NCBI RefSeq assembly: GCF_000721935.1
Contig: NZ_KL585386.1
Coordinates: 130,583-148,245 of the forward strand
From: Streptomyces sp. NRRL WC-3549
GTDB taxonomy: Bacteria > Actinomycetota > Actinomycetes > Streptomycetales > Streptomycetaceae
DNA: 17,663 bases
Reading direction: 5' to 3'
Below are positions 1 to 7,223 of this stretch, piece after piece. The notes below the pieces were generated by a model. That model was not told where the DNA came from and did not search any database. It worked only from the letters and a program-made list of their open reading frames with translations. Made by a program: the position numbers and the translations under genes. Positions within the stretch are counted from its first letter, which is position 1, and the number at the start of each line of letters is the position of its first letter.

Positions 1-17
1 ATGTGTATAAGAGACAG
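1..17 (+). other. Nextera/Tn5 mosaic-end adapter remnant
   Basis: The first 17 bases, ATGTGTATAAGAGACAG, match the 3' part of the Tn5 mosaic end used in Nextera libraries (the full 19-mer carries AG in front). This is library sequence, not genome. Translated, it gives the MCIRDS peptide often seen as an artefact in metagenome proteins, and it puts a TAA stop in the frame of the first gene. The organism's sequence starts at about base 18. Confidence 0.93.
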
Positions 18-553
18 CGATGTCGCAGACCCGCAGCATGCTGCGGGCCCTGTCGTTCGACGGAGACACCGCCCCGGGGGCGACGCTGAACAGGCTGGAC
101 CGGATCCTGCTGGCGACCGGCGGGAACTCCGTGACCACGGCCTGCCTCTGCCGTTTCGAACCCGCGCACGGGGGGTGGCTGATGCGCTGGAGCAACGCCG
201 GCCACCCGCCGCCGCTCGTGCTGCTGCCCGACGGCCAGGTGCACTTTCTGGATGCCGAGCCCGGTGTCCCGCTCGGAGTCGACGCGGGTCTGGGGCGCCC
301 CGACCACACCTACGCCCTGGCTCCCGGCAGCACCGTGGTCATGTACACCGACGGTGTCGTGGAGCGTCACGACCAGCCGCTGCAGCACGGGCTGGACGCG
401 TTCGCGGTGACCGCGGGCAGCCTCGCCGGCGAGCCGCTGGAGCAGTTGTGCGGCGTACTGGCCGACCACTACCCCGGTGACGGGCACGACGACATGGCCG
501 TACTCGTCCTGCGGGTGCCCGGTGAGGCGGCCAGGGACGGCAACCGCTCCTGA
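18..553 (+). CDS. SpoIIE/PP2C-family serine phosphatase, C-terminal part (5' truncated)
   Basis: This is the last ~178 residues of a PP2C-type (SpoIIE domain) protein phosphatase. The family removes phosphate from Ser/Thr, often on anti-anti-sigma factors, and in actinomycetes usually sits behind PAS, GAF or response-regulator sensor domains. Seen in order: a helical segment with LNRLDRILL, an SNAGHPPPLVLL strand-loop, LAPGSTVVMYTDGVVE (the TDG aspartate is the usual metal ligand of this half of the domain), and the closing GHDDMAVLVLRV, whose DD is the last conserved metal-binding motif. The ATG at 20 is unlikely to be the true start, because the catalytic domain normally begins about 60-80 residues earlier and the adapter interrupts the frame. 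Upstream sensor domains are missing, so the input signal cannot be told. The family call is secure; the substrate is unknown. Confidence 0.88.
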
Positions 554-561
554 CGGACGGA

Positions 562-595
562 AAAGCCCCGGTCCGCCATGACGGGCCGGGGCTTT
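562..595 (+). terminator. Rho-independent-type terminator after the phosphatase gene
   Basis: A perfect 10-bp stem (AAAGCCCCGG at 562-571 with CCGGGGCTTT at 586-595) extends by one wobble and three further pairs around a 6-nt loop (576-581). It starts 8 bases after the stop codon of the phosphatase gene and ends in TTT followed by CC, so it is a good GC-rich terminator with a short T run. Confidence 0.8.
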
Positions 596-602
596 CCTCG
601 CG

Positions 603-651
603 TATATTGGATGTTTCTGTGTGCCCACAGAAAAAGGCCCACATAGGGCCT
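603..651 (+). promoter_or_regulatory. helD leader: -10-like TATATT and two adjacent inverted repeats
   Basis: TATATT at 603-608 is a plausible -10 box in a very GC-rich genome. TGACGG at 579-584, 18 bases upstream and inside the preceding terminator loop, is a weak -35 candidate. Just downstream are two inverted repeats: TTTCTGTG (614-621) with CACAGAAA (626-633) across 4 bases, and AGGCCC (635-640) with GGGCCT (646-651) across 5 bases. Transcription from TATATT would begin near 614-616, so the first repeat would cover the start site (operator-like) or form a hairpin at the 5' end of the RNA. No rifamycin-associated element was recognised by eye. Confidence 0.45.
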
Positions 652-683
652 ACAAGAAACACCATATCCGGCAGGGAGCCGTT

Positions 684-2918
684 TTGTCAACTCGCGAAAG
701 CACCGAATTGCAGCAGGAACAGGAATTCGCCGACCGGCTCCACGAACGGGTCGACGTGCTGCGCGGGGACGCCGCCCGGGGGGTGGAGACCGCGTTGACG
801 CCGGTGGGCAACGGACTGCAGGCGCGCCTCGAGCGCGACGTACTCGTGGCGGAGCGTTCGGGGCTGCTGGCCGCGCTGAATGCCGTGGACGGCTCGCTGT
901 GTTTCGGCCGCATCGATCTGAGTGACGGCGCCACGCACCATATCGGCCGTATCGGAATGCGCGAGGACGACGCCGACCGCACTCCGCTCCTGATCGACTG
1001 GAGGGCGCCGGTCGCGCGTCCCTTCTACCTGGCCACCGGGCACACCCCCATGGGGCTGCGGCGGCGCAGGCACATCACCACCGAGGGCCGCACGGTGACG
1101 GAGCTGCACGACGAGGTCCTCGATCTCTCGGACGGCGAGCGCAGCGGTTTCGAGGACCCGAGCGGTGACGCCGTGCTGCTGGCGGCGCTGAACTCCGCCC
1201 GCACCGGCCGCATGGGCGACATCGTGCGGACCATCCAGGCGGAGCAGGACCGCATCATCCGTGCCCCGCACCGGGGCGTGCTCGTCGTCGAGGGCGGCCC
1301 CGGCACGGGCAAGACGGCCGTCGCTCTGCACCGGGCGGCCTTCCTGCTCTACGAGCACCGCGAGCTGCTCGCGAAGCGGGCGGTGCTGATCGTGGGGCCC
1401 AACCCGGCGTTCCTGCGGTACATCGGTGAGGTGCTGCCCGCGCTCGGCGAGACCGGCGTCATGCTGGCCACCCAGGCCGAGCTCTTCCCCGGTGTCCAGG
1501 CCCGCGGCACGGACACGCCCCGTGCCGCCTCCGTCAAGGGCGCCGTGCCCATGGCCGAGGCGCTGGCCCTCGCGGTGCGCGACCGGCAGCGGCTGCCCGA
1601 ACCCGGCGCGCCACTGGTCGTCCCGCACGACGACGGCGACCTGGTGCTGGACTGGGAGATCGCCTACGAGGCGCGGGAGGCGGCCCGCGAGACCCGGCTG
1701 CCGCACAACCTCGCCCGCCCGGTCTTCGCCTTCCGGATCGTCGACGCGCTCACCGAGCAGCTCACCGAACGGATCGGCGCGGACCCGTACGGGGGCCCCA
1801 ACTTCCTCGGTCCCGACGACATCGCCCAGCTCGGCAAGGGCGTCGCCGCGAGCGGGGAGGTGCACGCGGCGATCGGTGAGCTGTGGCCCGTGCTGACCCC
1901 CGAGGAGTTCCTCGCCGACTATCTGGCCGATCCCGTGTACCTGCCGGAGGAGGACGCCGAGGCGATCCGCCGGGCGCCCGGCGGCGAGGAGTGGACCCCC
2001 GCCGACGTGCCGCTGCTGGACGAGGCGGCCGAGCTGCTCGGTGCGGACGACAGCGCCGAGCGGGCCGCGGCCGAGGCGGAGCGCCAGGAGCGGATCGCGT
2101 ACGCGCAGGGCGTGCTGGAGCTCTCGCGTGGCTCGGAGACGTACGAGTTCGAGGACGAGGAGTCCGAGGTCCTGGCCGCGCACGACATCGTCGACGCCGA
2201 GCGGATGGCCGAGCGCCACGAGGAGGCCGACCACCGCAGTGCGGCCGAGCGTGCCGCCGCCGACCGGACGTGGGCGTTCGGCCACATCATCGTCGACGAG
2301 GCGCAGGAGCTGTCGCCGATGGCCTGGCGGCTGCTGATGCGCCGTTCGCCGACCCGCTCCCTGACCCTGGTCGGCGACCCGGCGCAGACCTCCGACGAAG
2401 CGGGCGTCGGTTCGTGGGACCGGATCCTGGAGCCGTACGTCGGTGACCGCTTCGAGCATGTCCGACTCGGGGTCAACTACCGTACGCCCGCCGAGATCAT
2501 GGAGCTGGCCGCCAGGGTCGTACGGGCCGAAGACCCCTCGTTCGAGCCGCCCGGTTCGGTGCGCTCCACCGGTGAGGCTCCGTGGATCCGGGAGTCCGGG
2601 GCGGACCTGGCGGGCGCGGTGGCCCGGGCGGTGGCCGAACTGACGCCGGAGGAGGGGCGTCTGGCGGTGATCGCACCCCACGCGCTGCACGAGGAGATCG
2701 CCGACCGGCTCGACGGGGTCACGGCCGGTGCCGAGCCCGACCTCACCCTCCCGGTGGTGCTGCTCGGCCCGCGCCAGGCCAAGGGGCTGGAGTTCGACCA
2801 TGTGCTGGTCGTGGAGCCCGGCCGGTACGGGACCAGTGACCTGTACGTGGCGCTGACCCGGGCCACCCAGCGTCTGGGCGTCGTCCACCGGGAGGCGCTG
2901 CCCGCGTCGCTGCGCTGA
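684..2918 (+). CDS. helD: HelD-like RNA polymerase-recycling helicase-family ATPase (HelD1)
   Basis: A 744-residue member of the UvrD/REP (SF1) superfamily, HelD branch. Such proteins bind RNA polymerase and use ATP to release stalled enzyme from nucleic acid; the HelR group also displaces rifamycin. Order: an N-terminal coiled-coil arm (about 1-65, QEQEFADRLHERVDVLR) expected to enter the secondary channel, Walker A GGPGTGKT at 204-211, a HelD-specific middle region, an acidic stretch YEFEDEESE at 487-495, Walker B DEAQ at 538-541, motif IV GVNYRTPAEI, and motif VI LYVALTRA at 720-727. I chose TTG at 684 because AGGGAG (673-678) lies 5 bases upstream. An in-frame GTG at 621 would add 21 unconserved-looking residues across the inverted repeats. 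Length fits mycobacterial and Streptomyces HelD (about 700-770). It lies upstream of a TetR gene and a second HelD-like gene. Whether it is HelD or HelR in function cannot be decided here. Confidence 0.9.
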   Translation: MSTRESTELQQEQEFADRLHERVDVLRGDAARGVETALTPVGNGLQARLERDVLVAERSGLLAALNAVDGSLCFGRIDLSDGATHHIGRIGMREDDADRTPLLIDWRAPVARPFYLATGHTPMGLRRRRHITTEGRTVTELHDEVLDLSDGERSGFEDPSGDAVLLAALNSARTGRMGDIVRTIQAEQDRIIRAPHRGVLVVEGGPGTGKTAVALHRAAFLLYEHRELLAKRAVLIVGPNPAFLRYIGEVLPALGETGVMLATQAELFPGVQARGTDTPRAASVKGAVPMAEALALAVRDRQRLPEPGAPLVVPHDDGDLVLDWEIAYEAREAARETRLPHNLARPVFAFRIVDALTEQLTERIGADPYGGPNFLGPDDIAQLGKGVAASGEVHAAIGELWPVLTPEEFLADYLADPVYLPEEDAEAIRRAPGGEEWTPADVPLLDEAAELLGADDSAERAAAEAERQERIAYAQGVLELSRGSETYEFEDEESEVLAAHDIVDAERMAERHEEADHRSAAERAAADRTWAFGHIIVDEAQELSPMAWRLLMRRSPTRSLTLVGDPAQTSDEAGVGSWDRILEPYVGDRFEHVRLGVNYRTPAEIMELAARVVRAEDPSFEPPGSVRSTGEAPWIRESGADLAGAVARAVAELTPEEGRLAVIAPHALHEEIADRLDGVTAGAEPDLTLPVVLLGPRQAKGLEFDHVLVVEPGRYGTSDLYVALTRATQRLGVVHREALPASLR

Positions 2919-2957
2919 GGCAGGTGGTCCGCGTGGTGTACGGGCGCACTCCTGTGG

Positions 2958-2992
2958 GCGGTACGGGGGCCGAACCGCGGCCCCCGTACCGC
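2958..2992 (+). terminator. Perfect 14-bp stem-loop after helD1
   Basis: GCGGTACGGGGGCC (2958-2971) pairs perfectly with GGCCCCCGTACCGC (2979-2992) across a 7-base loop. It lies 39 bases after the helD1 stop and 46 bases before the tetR start. There is no T tract, which is common for actinomycete terminators. It should separate helD1 from the tetR-helD2 pair. Confidence 0.72.
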
Positions 2993-3038
2993 GGTGGCCA
3001 GGCGTGCCCCGTCCCCGTCCCTGCGTACGCTTCTGGCC

Positions 3039-3680
3039 ATGAGTGACATGGGCGGGCTGCGGGAGCGCAAGAAGCGGCAGATGTACCGGAGGCTGTCGGA
3101 CACGGCCGTCGCCCTCTTCCTGGAGCGGGGGTTCGACCAGGTGACCGTCGCCGACGTGGCGGCGGCGGTCGACGTCTCGAAGCCGACCCTCTTCCGGTAC
3201 TTCCCCGCCAAGGAGGACCTGGTACTGCACCGGCTGGCCGACCACGAGGGGGAGGCCGGCCGGGTGGTCGCCGGGCGCCCTTCGGACCTCTCCCCGCTTC
3301 AGGCGCTGCGGCGCCACTTCCTCGACGGGCTGGCCCGCCGGGACCCCGTGACCGGGCTGAACGACGAGCCCGAGGTGCTCGCCTTCCACCGGCTGCTGTA
3401 CGGGACGCCGTCGCTGGTGGCGCGCCTGTACGCCCATCTGGAGCGGGACGAGGCCGCGCTCGCCGAGGCGCTGGGAGGCGGGGCGCCCGCGCTGGCGGAC
3501 CGGTTGGCGGCCGGGCAGATCGTCGCCGTCCGGCGCGTCCTCGCTCAGGAGAACTGGCGGCGGATCACGGACGGCGCCCGGGCCTCGGCTCTCCTCCCCG
3601 AGGCCGTGGAGGCCGCCGCGTCGGCCTTCGCTCAGCTGGAGGCGGCACTGCCCCGCCTCCTTACGCCGGGCACAAAATAA
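3039..3680 (+). CDS. TetR/AcrR-family transcriptional regulator
   Basis: A 213-residue TetR-type repressor. The N-terminal HTH domain spans about 15-60: RRLSDTAVALFLERGFDQ, then VTVADVAAAVDVSKPTLFRYF, the classic recognition helix and YF end of the family. The rest is a variable all-helical ligand and dimer domain, so no ligand can be named. I chose ATG at 3039 because the homology begins there; the earlier GTG at 2994 would overlap the helD1 terminator. No clear ribosome binding site is seen. TACGCT lies 7 bases before the ATG, so a leaderless transcript is possible. Only 42 bases separate its stop from the start of the second HelD-like gene, and that gap is unusually AT-rich, so the simplest reading is that it controls itself and/or the HelD-like genes around it. 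This control is inferred. Confidence 0.88.
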   Translation: MSDMGGLRERKKRQMYRRLSDTAVALFLERGFDQVTVADVAAAVDVSKPTLFRYFPAKEDLVLHRLADHEGEAGRVVAGRPSDLSPLQALRRHFLDGLARRDPVTGLNDEPEVLAFHRLLYGTPSLVARLYAHLERDEAALAEALGGGAPALADRLAAGQIVAVRRVLAQENWRRITDGARASALLPEAVEAAASAFAQLEAALPRLLTPGTK

Positions 3681-3722
3681 AACCGGGTAACAAATTTTAT
3701 CCAGTTGCATTATCGTGGCGGG
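3675..3722 (+). promoter_or_regulatory. AT-rich tetR-helD2 junction with an inverted repeat; candidate promoter/operator
   Basis: The tetR stop codon and the next ~40 bases are far richer in A/T than anything around them. ATAAAA (3677-3682) and TTTTAT (3695-3700) form a 6-bp inverted repeat with a 12-base spacer. A TG-preceded CATTAT (3708-3713) 9 bases before the ATG at 3723 resembles an extended -10. This could be a promoter for helD2 with a TetR-type operator. The exact boxes are uncertain. Confidence 0.4.
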
Positions 3723-5858
3723 ATGCCGACCTCCCAGCCAGCTCTCAGTGATGCCCTGAATCAGGAACGCGCCTACCACGAGGTCTGCCGCGCCGCGCTC
3801 ACCGCCCTGGTGAACGGCGCGCAGGAACAGGTGGTGACCGGCGAGAACGTCTCGGCGTCCGGCGCCGATGCCGAGGTACTCGGCCGCCGGCTGCGCACGC
3901 AGGCGCGGGATCTCCGGGAACTGCCCGAGGGCCCCCTCTTCTTCGGTCGCCTCGACTTCTCCGCCGCCGAGGACGCCGGGGACCACGCGGGCCGGAGCTA
4001 CCACATCGGGCGGGTACGCCTCGCCCCCGATCCGTCCGCGCCTCCGCTCGTCGTCGACTGGCGCGCGCCCGTCGCCCGGGCCTTCTACCAGGCCGGCCCA
4101 CACGACCCGCAGGCCGTCTCGGTCCGGCGCCGGTTCGGCTGGTCGCCGGGCAGCCGCGGCGACTCCGCCGACCTGACCGGCCTGGAGGACGAACGTCTGG
4201 AAGCGGGCGAGACACGGCCGAGCGGCATCGTGGCCGCCGAGATCGAGCGTCCGCGTGTCGGGCCGATGCGGGACATCGCAGCCACCATCCAGCCGGAGCA
4301 GGACGACCTCGTACGGGCCGACCCGCGGGTCTCGCTGTGTGTCCAGGGCGCCCCCGGCACCGGCAAGACCGCGGTGGGGCTGCACCGCGCCGCGTACCTG
4401 CTCTACAGCGACCCCCGGCGGGTGCGGCGCGGCGGGATGCTCGTCCTCGGCCCCAACCGCGCGTTCCTGTCGTACATCCGCGAAGTGCTGCCGTCGCTGG
4501 GCGAGACCGGGGTGCGCCAGTCGACCCTGGAGGACGAGATCGCCCGCCACCCGGTCACCGTGCGGGACAGCGAGGACACCGCGCGCGTCAAGCACGACGT
4601 CCGCATGGCGGAGGTGCTGCGCCGGGCCCTGTACGCACGGGTCCGTCCGGACGCGGCGGCCCCCCTGGTGGTGCAGGACGGATCCAGCCGCCGGCGCCTC
4701 GCCGCCGACGAGGTGGAACGCATCGTGCGCGGCGTGCGGGACGAGGAGCTTCCCCATGCCCTGGGGCGCGACCGGGTACGCACCCGTATCGTCCACGCCC
4801 TGCGACAGCAGGCCGAGCGCCGCACCGGTCCCCGGAGCGACACCTGGGTGCGGAAGGTCTCACGGTCCCGGCCGGTCGCCGCCCTGCTCGACGCCGTGTG
4901 GCCCGTCGTACGGCCCGAAGAGGTGCTCGCGGACCTGCTGGCCGGGCCGTCCGCCCCGGCCTCCGCGTCCGGCCCGTTCTCGCTCGCCACGGCGGCCGAG
5001 GGGCTGCTCGGCACCGACGAGCAGCGGTGCCTGCTGCGGGCCGGTGCGGCTCGCCCGCGCGGGCCGGCCCACTGGTCGGCGGCCGACCTGGTCCTCCTCG
5101 ACGAGCTCGCCGGTCTCATCGAACGCCCGGCCGGTTACGGGCACATCGTCCTGGACGAGGCGCAGGACCTCTCCCCCATGCAGTGCCGCGCCGTCGCCCG
5201 GCGTTCGCCCTTCGGCTCCCTCACCGTCCTCGGTGATCTCGCCCAGGGCACGACTCCCTGGGCGGCGCGCGCCTGGCCGGAGCTCCTGGCCCACCTCGGC
5301 AGGCCGGAGACCCCGGTGACCGCGTTGACCGCCGGCTTCCGCGTACCGGGGGCGGTCGCCGAGCTCGCCAACCGGCTGCTGGCCCACCTCGACGTCGATG
5401 TGCCGCCCTGCCGGCCGATGCGCCGCGACGGGGGCTTGGCCTTCACCCGTGCCGACGACACGGGTGCCGCGGCCGTCGCGGCGGTGCGGGACGCGCTCGC
5501 CCACCCGGGCTCCGTCGCCGTGATCGCCGCCGACACCGCGGCCGAGGCGCTGCGGGAGGTGCTCGCCGCGGCCGGTCTGCCGGCGTCCGGGCCGAAGACC
5601 CCGGGGGCCCGCGTCTCGGTGGTGCCCGCCTCCGCCGCCAAGGGGCTGGAGTACGACCACGTGGTGGTCGTGGAACCCGCCGCCGTCGTCCGGGCCGAAC
5701 CCAGGGGCGCGCACCGCCTGTACGTGGCGCTCACCCGGGCCGTCTCCCGTCTGCACGTCGTGCACCGTGAGCCCTTGCCTGAGGCGCTCCTGCCCTGGGA
5801 CGACCACGGGAACGCACAGGGGCCGCCCTCGCTCCGAGGAGGTGCCCGGTTTCCGTGA
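3723..5858 (+). CDS. Second, divergent HelD-like ATPase (HelD2)
   Basis: A 711-residue paralogue of the HelD protein at 684. It keeps the N-terminal helical arm (ALNQERAYHEVCRAALTALV), a FFGRLDFS...YHIGRVRL strand region, VDWRAPVARAFY, Walker A GAPGTGKT at 209-216, Walker B DEAQ at 478-481, DLAQGT and motif VI LYVALTRA at 666-673. It differs in three ways. The ~60-residue acidic Glu/Asp-rich segment that precedes Walker B in the first paralogue is absent. Motif IV reads TAGFRVPGAV where the paralogue has GVNYRTPAEI. The middle region is Arg-rich. The start is the ATG at 3723; a TTG at 3705 in the same frame lies in the promoter-like sequence. It is probably coregulated with the TetR gene 42 bases upstream. 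It ends 7 bases from the stop of the convergent beta-lactamase gene. It is likely another RNA polymerase-binding protein, but its mechanism may differ. Confidence 0.85.
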   Translation: MPTSQPALSDALNQERAYHEVCRAALTALVNGAQEQVVTGENVSASGADAEVLGRRLRTQARDLRELPEGPLFFGRLDFSAAEDAGDHAGRSYHIGRVRLAPDPSAPPLVVDWRAPVARAFYQAGPHDPQAVSVRRRFGWSPGSRGDSADLTGLEDERLEAGETRPSGIVAAEIERPRVGPMRDIAATIQPEQDDLVRADPRVSLCVQGAPGTGKTAVGLHRAAYLLYSDPRRVRRGGMLVLGPNRAFLSYIREVLPSLGETGVRQSTLEDEIARHPVTVRDSEDTARVKHDVRMAEVLRRALYARVRPDAAAPLVVQDGSSRRRLAADEVERIVRGVRDEELPHALGRDRVRTRIVHALRQQAERRTGPRSDTWVRKVSRSRPVAALLDAVWPVVRPEEVLADLLAGPSAPASASGPFSLATAAEGLLGTDEQRCLLRAGAARPRGPAHWSAADLVLLDELAGLIERPAGYGHIVLDEAQDLSPMQCRAVARRSPFGSLTVLGDLAQGTTPWAARAWPELLAHLGRPETPVTALTAGFRVPGAVAELANRLLAHLDVDVPPCRPMRRDGGLAFTRADDTGAAAVAAVRDALAHPGSVAVIAADTAAEALREVLAAAGLPASGPKTPGARVSVVPASAAKGLEYDHVVVVEPAAVVRAEPRGAHRLYVALTRAVSRLHVVHREPLPEALLPWDDHGNAQGPPSLRGGARFP

Positions 5859-5865
5859 CGGCCCG

Positions 5866-6819
5866 TCAGGGCAGTGTGTCCGCCACGACGGCCGCCGCTT
5901 CGGCGATCAGCCGGTTGTCGTACGGGGCGTCCGCACGGCCGCGGTTCGACATGATCGCGACGACGACGGGGGCGCGATCGGGGGGCCACAGCACGGCGAT
6001 GTCGTTGCGGACGCCGTATCCGATGCCGGCGCCGGTCTTGTCACCGACGGTCCAGTCCTCGGGCACGCCTGCCCGGATGAGCTCGTCGCCGGTGGTGTTG
6101 GTGCGCAGCCAGTGCGTGAGCCGGTTCCGTTCGGCGTCGCCGAGGACGTCTCCGAGCACGAACGCGCGCAGGTTCCCGGCGAAGGCCCGCGGCGTGGTCG
6201 TGTCCCGGGTGGAGTCCGGTTCCCAGCGGCTCAGTTCGGGTTCCAGGCGCTCCATGCGCGTGACGTCGTCGCCCAGTTGCCGCAGCAGGACGTTCAACCC
6301 CTTCGGCCCTCCCAGCCGTTCGAGGAGGAGGTTGGCCGCGGTGTTGTCGCTGTGCCGGACGGCCGCGTCGCACAGGGCGTCCAAGGTCATCCCGGTGGCC
6401 AGGTGCTTCTCGGTGACGGGCGAGTCGGGGACGAGGTCGTCCTCGGAGTAGGTGACCAGCCAGTCCATACCGCTCACCTCGTACGTCCGCAGCACGGCAC
6501 CGGCGGCCAGCGCCTTGAAGGTGGACGCGTAGGCGAAGCGCTCGTCGGCGTTGTGCGTCACCTCGCGCCCGGTGCCGGTGTCCAGGGCGTACACCCCCAG
6601 CCGTGCGCCGTACTTCTCCTCCAGTCCCCCGAACGCGCCGGCGGTGTCCGCGACGGTCGCACGCGGGCCCGGCAACGCCGTACCGCCCGGTGCGCCGGTC
6701 GCCGGGGGCGCGGTGGTCGGGGACGCCTGCGCGCCGCCCTCACCACAGGCCGTCAGCGGTACGAGGACGAGTGCGGTCAGCACGCCGGCCATGGCGTGCC
6801 GGGCACGGGTGCGGTGCAT
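5866..6819 (-). CDS. bla: Class A beta-lactamase, lipoprotein
   Basis: A 317-residue serine beta-lactamase that hydrolyses the beta-lactam ring outside the cytoplasmic membrane. A lipoprotein signal occupies residues 1-25 with lipobox LTAC (Cys25), so the enzyme should be membrane-anchored, followed by a Pro/Ala/Gly-rich linker (27-52). All class A motifs are seen: STFK at 99-102 (catalytic Ser70 and Lys73 of standard numbering), SDN at 157-159, EPELS at 193-197 (general base Glu166) and KTG at 261-263. The last position of EPELS is Ser where class A enzymes usually have Asn170, which helps hold the deacylation water, so activity or spectrum may be altered. The start is supported by GGGAGG (complement of 6827-6832), 7 bases upstream of the ATG. 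An open frame extends further upstream to 7071, but it has no signal-peptide logic there. The gene converges on helD2. No blaR/blaI or AmpR-type regulator is next to it. Confidence 0.93.
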   Translation of the reverse strand: MHRTRARHAMAGVLTALVLVPLTACGEGGAQASPTTAPPATGAPGGTALPGPRATVADTAGAFGGLEEKYGARLGVYALDTGTGREVTHNADERFAYASTFKALAAGAVLRTYEVSGMDWLVTYSEDDLVPDSPVTEKHLATGMTLDALCDAAVRHSDNTAANLLLERLGGPKGLNVLLRQLGDDVTRMERLEPELSRWEPDSTRDTTTPRAFAGNLRAFVLGDVLGDAERNRLTHWLRTNTTGDELIRAGVPEDWTVGDKTGAGIGYGVRNDIAVLWPPDRAPVVVAIMSNRGRADAPYDNRLIAEAAAVVADTLP

Positions 6820-7223
6820 GGTCCAACCTCCCGGCGCCCTCGGACCGGGCGCGTCGGTGCGGGCGTGAGCGGCACGGCCCCGGTCCGGCGCACGGTCCTC
6901 AGCCGTAGGCCCCGTCAGGAGCCTCGTGCCTCCTTCACCACGCACTGTTTCACGACGGCACGGCGCAGGGCGGGACCCTGGCCGCGGGGGCGGGCCGACG
7001 GCTCGGTCTGCGCCTGACGGTCTCCTCCCGGGGGCTGCTGCCGCCCTGGACGCTGCCCGTACCGCTCGCACCGGGGCCCATGCCTCACCCGGCAGCCGGG
7101 CCGTGCGGAGGGGAAGCCGCGTCCGGCCTTCCGGGCGGCCCGTGGCGCCGGGCCCGGCGCCACGCCGTCGCCCCGGGACGGGCGCGGGATCACCTGCCCG
7201 TCCGGGTCGGGGATCATCGGGAC
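6820..7223. promoter_or_regulatory. Divergent intergenic region between bla and the ArsB-like gene, with a 24-bp palindrome
   Basis: This 404-bp gap should hold both divergent promoters. The clearest element is a perfect 24-bp palindrome at 7141-7164 (half-site CGTGGCGCCGGG followed by its exact reverse complement), 60 bases before the ATG of the permease. It could be a dimer operator or the stem of an RNA structure. The bla ribosome binding site lies at 6827-6832. Open frames crossing the gap look like chance GC-rich frames. No other gene is supported. Confidence 0.45.

Noticed and set aside
621..683. GTG at 621 as the start of HelD1
   Set aside because: It has no ribosome binding site, and the added 21 residues span the inverted repeats; TTG 684 has AGGGAG at correct spacing.
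687..4796. A 1369-codon open frame on the minus strand across helD1, tetR and helD2
   Set aside because: It is antisense to three well-supported genes, is rich in Arg/Gly/Pro/His, and matches no family; such frames are expected opposite GC-rich genes.
5856..5868. TGACGG-C-CCGTCA palindrome joining the two convergent stop codons
   Set aside because: Too short to be a reliable terminator; explained by two stop codons facing each other.
6915..6953. Possible short leader peptide ([12 protein letters not shown]) upstream of bla on the minus strand
   Set aside because: The frame is open far upstream, with no start or ribosome binding site marking a short gene.
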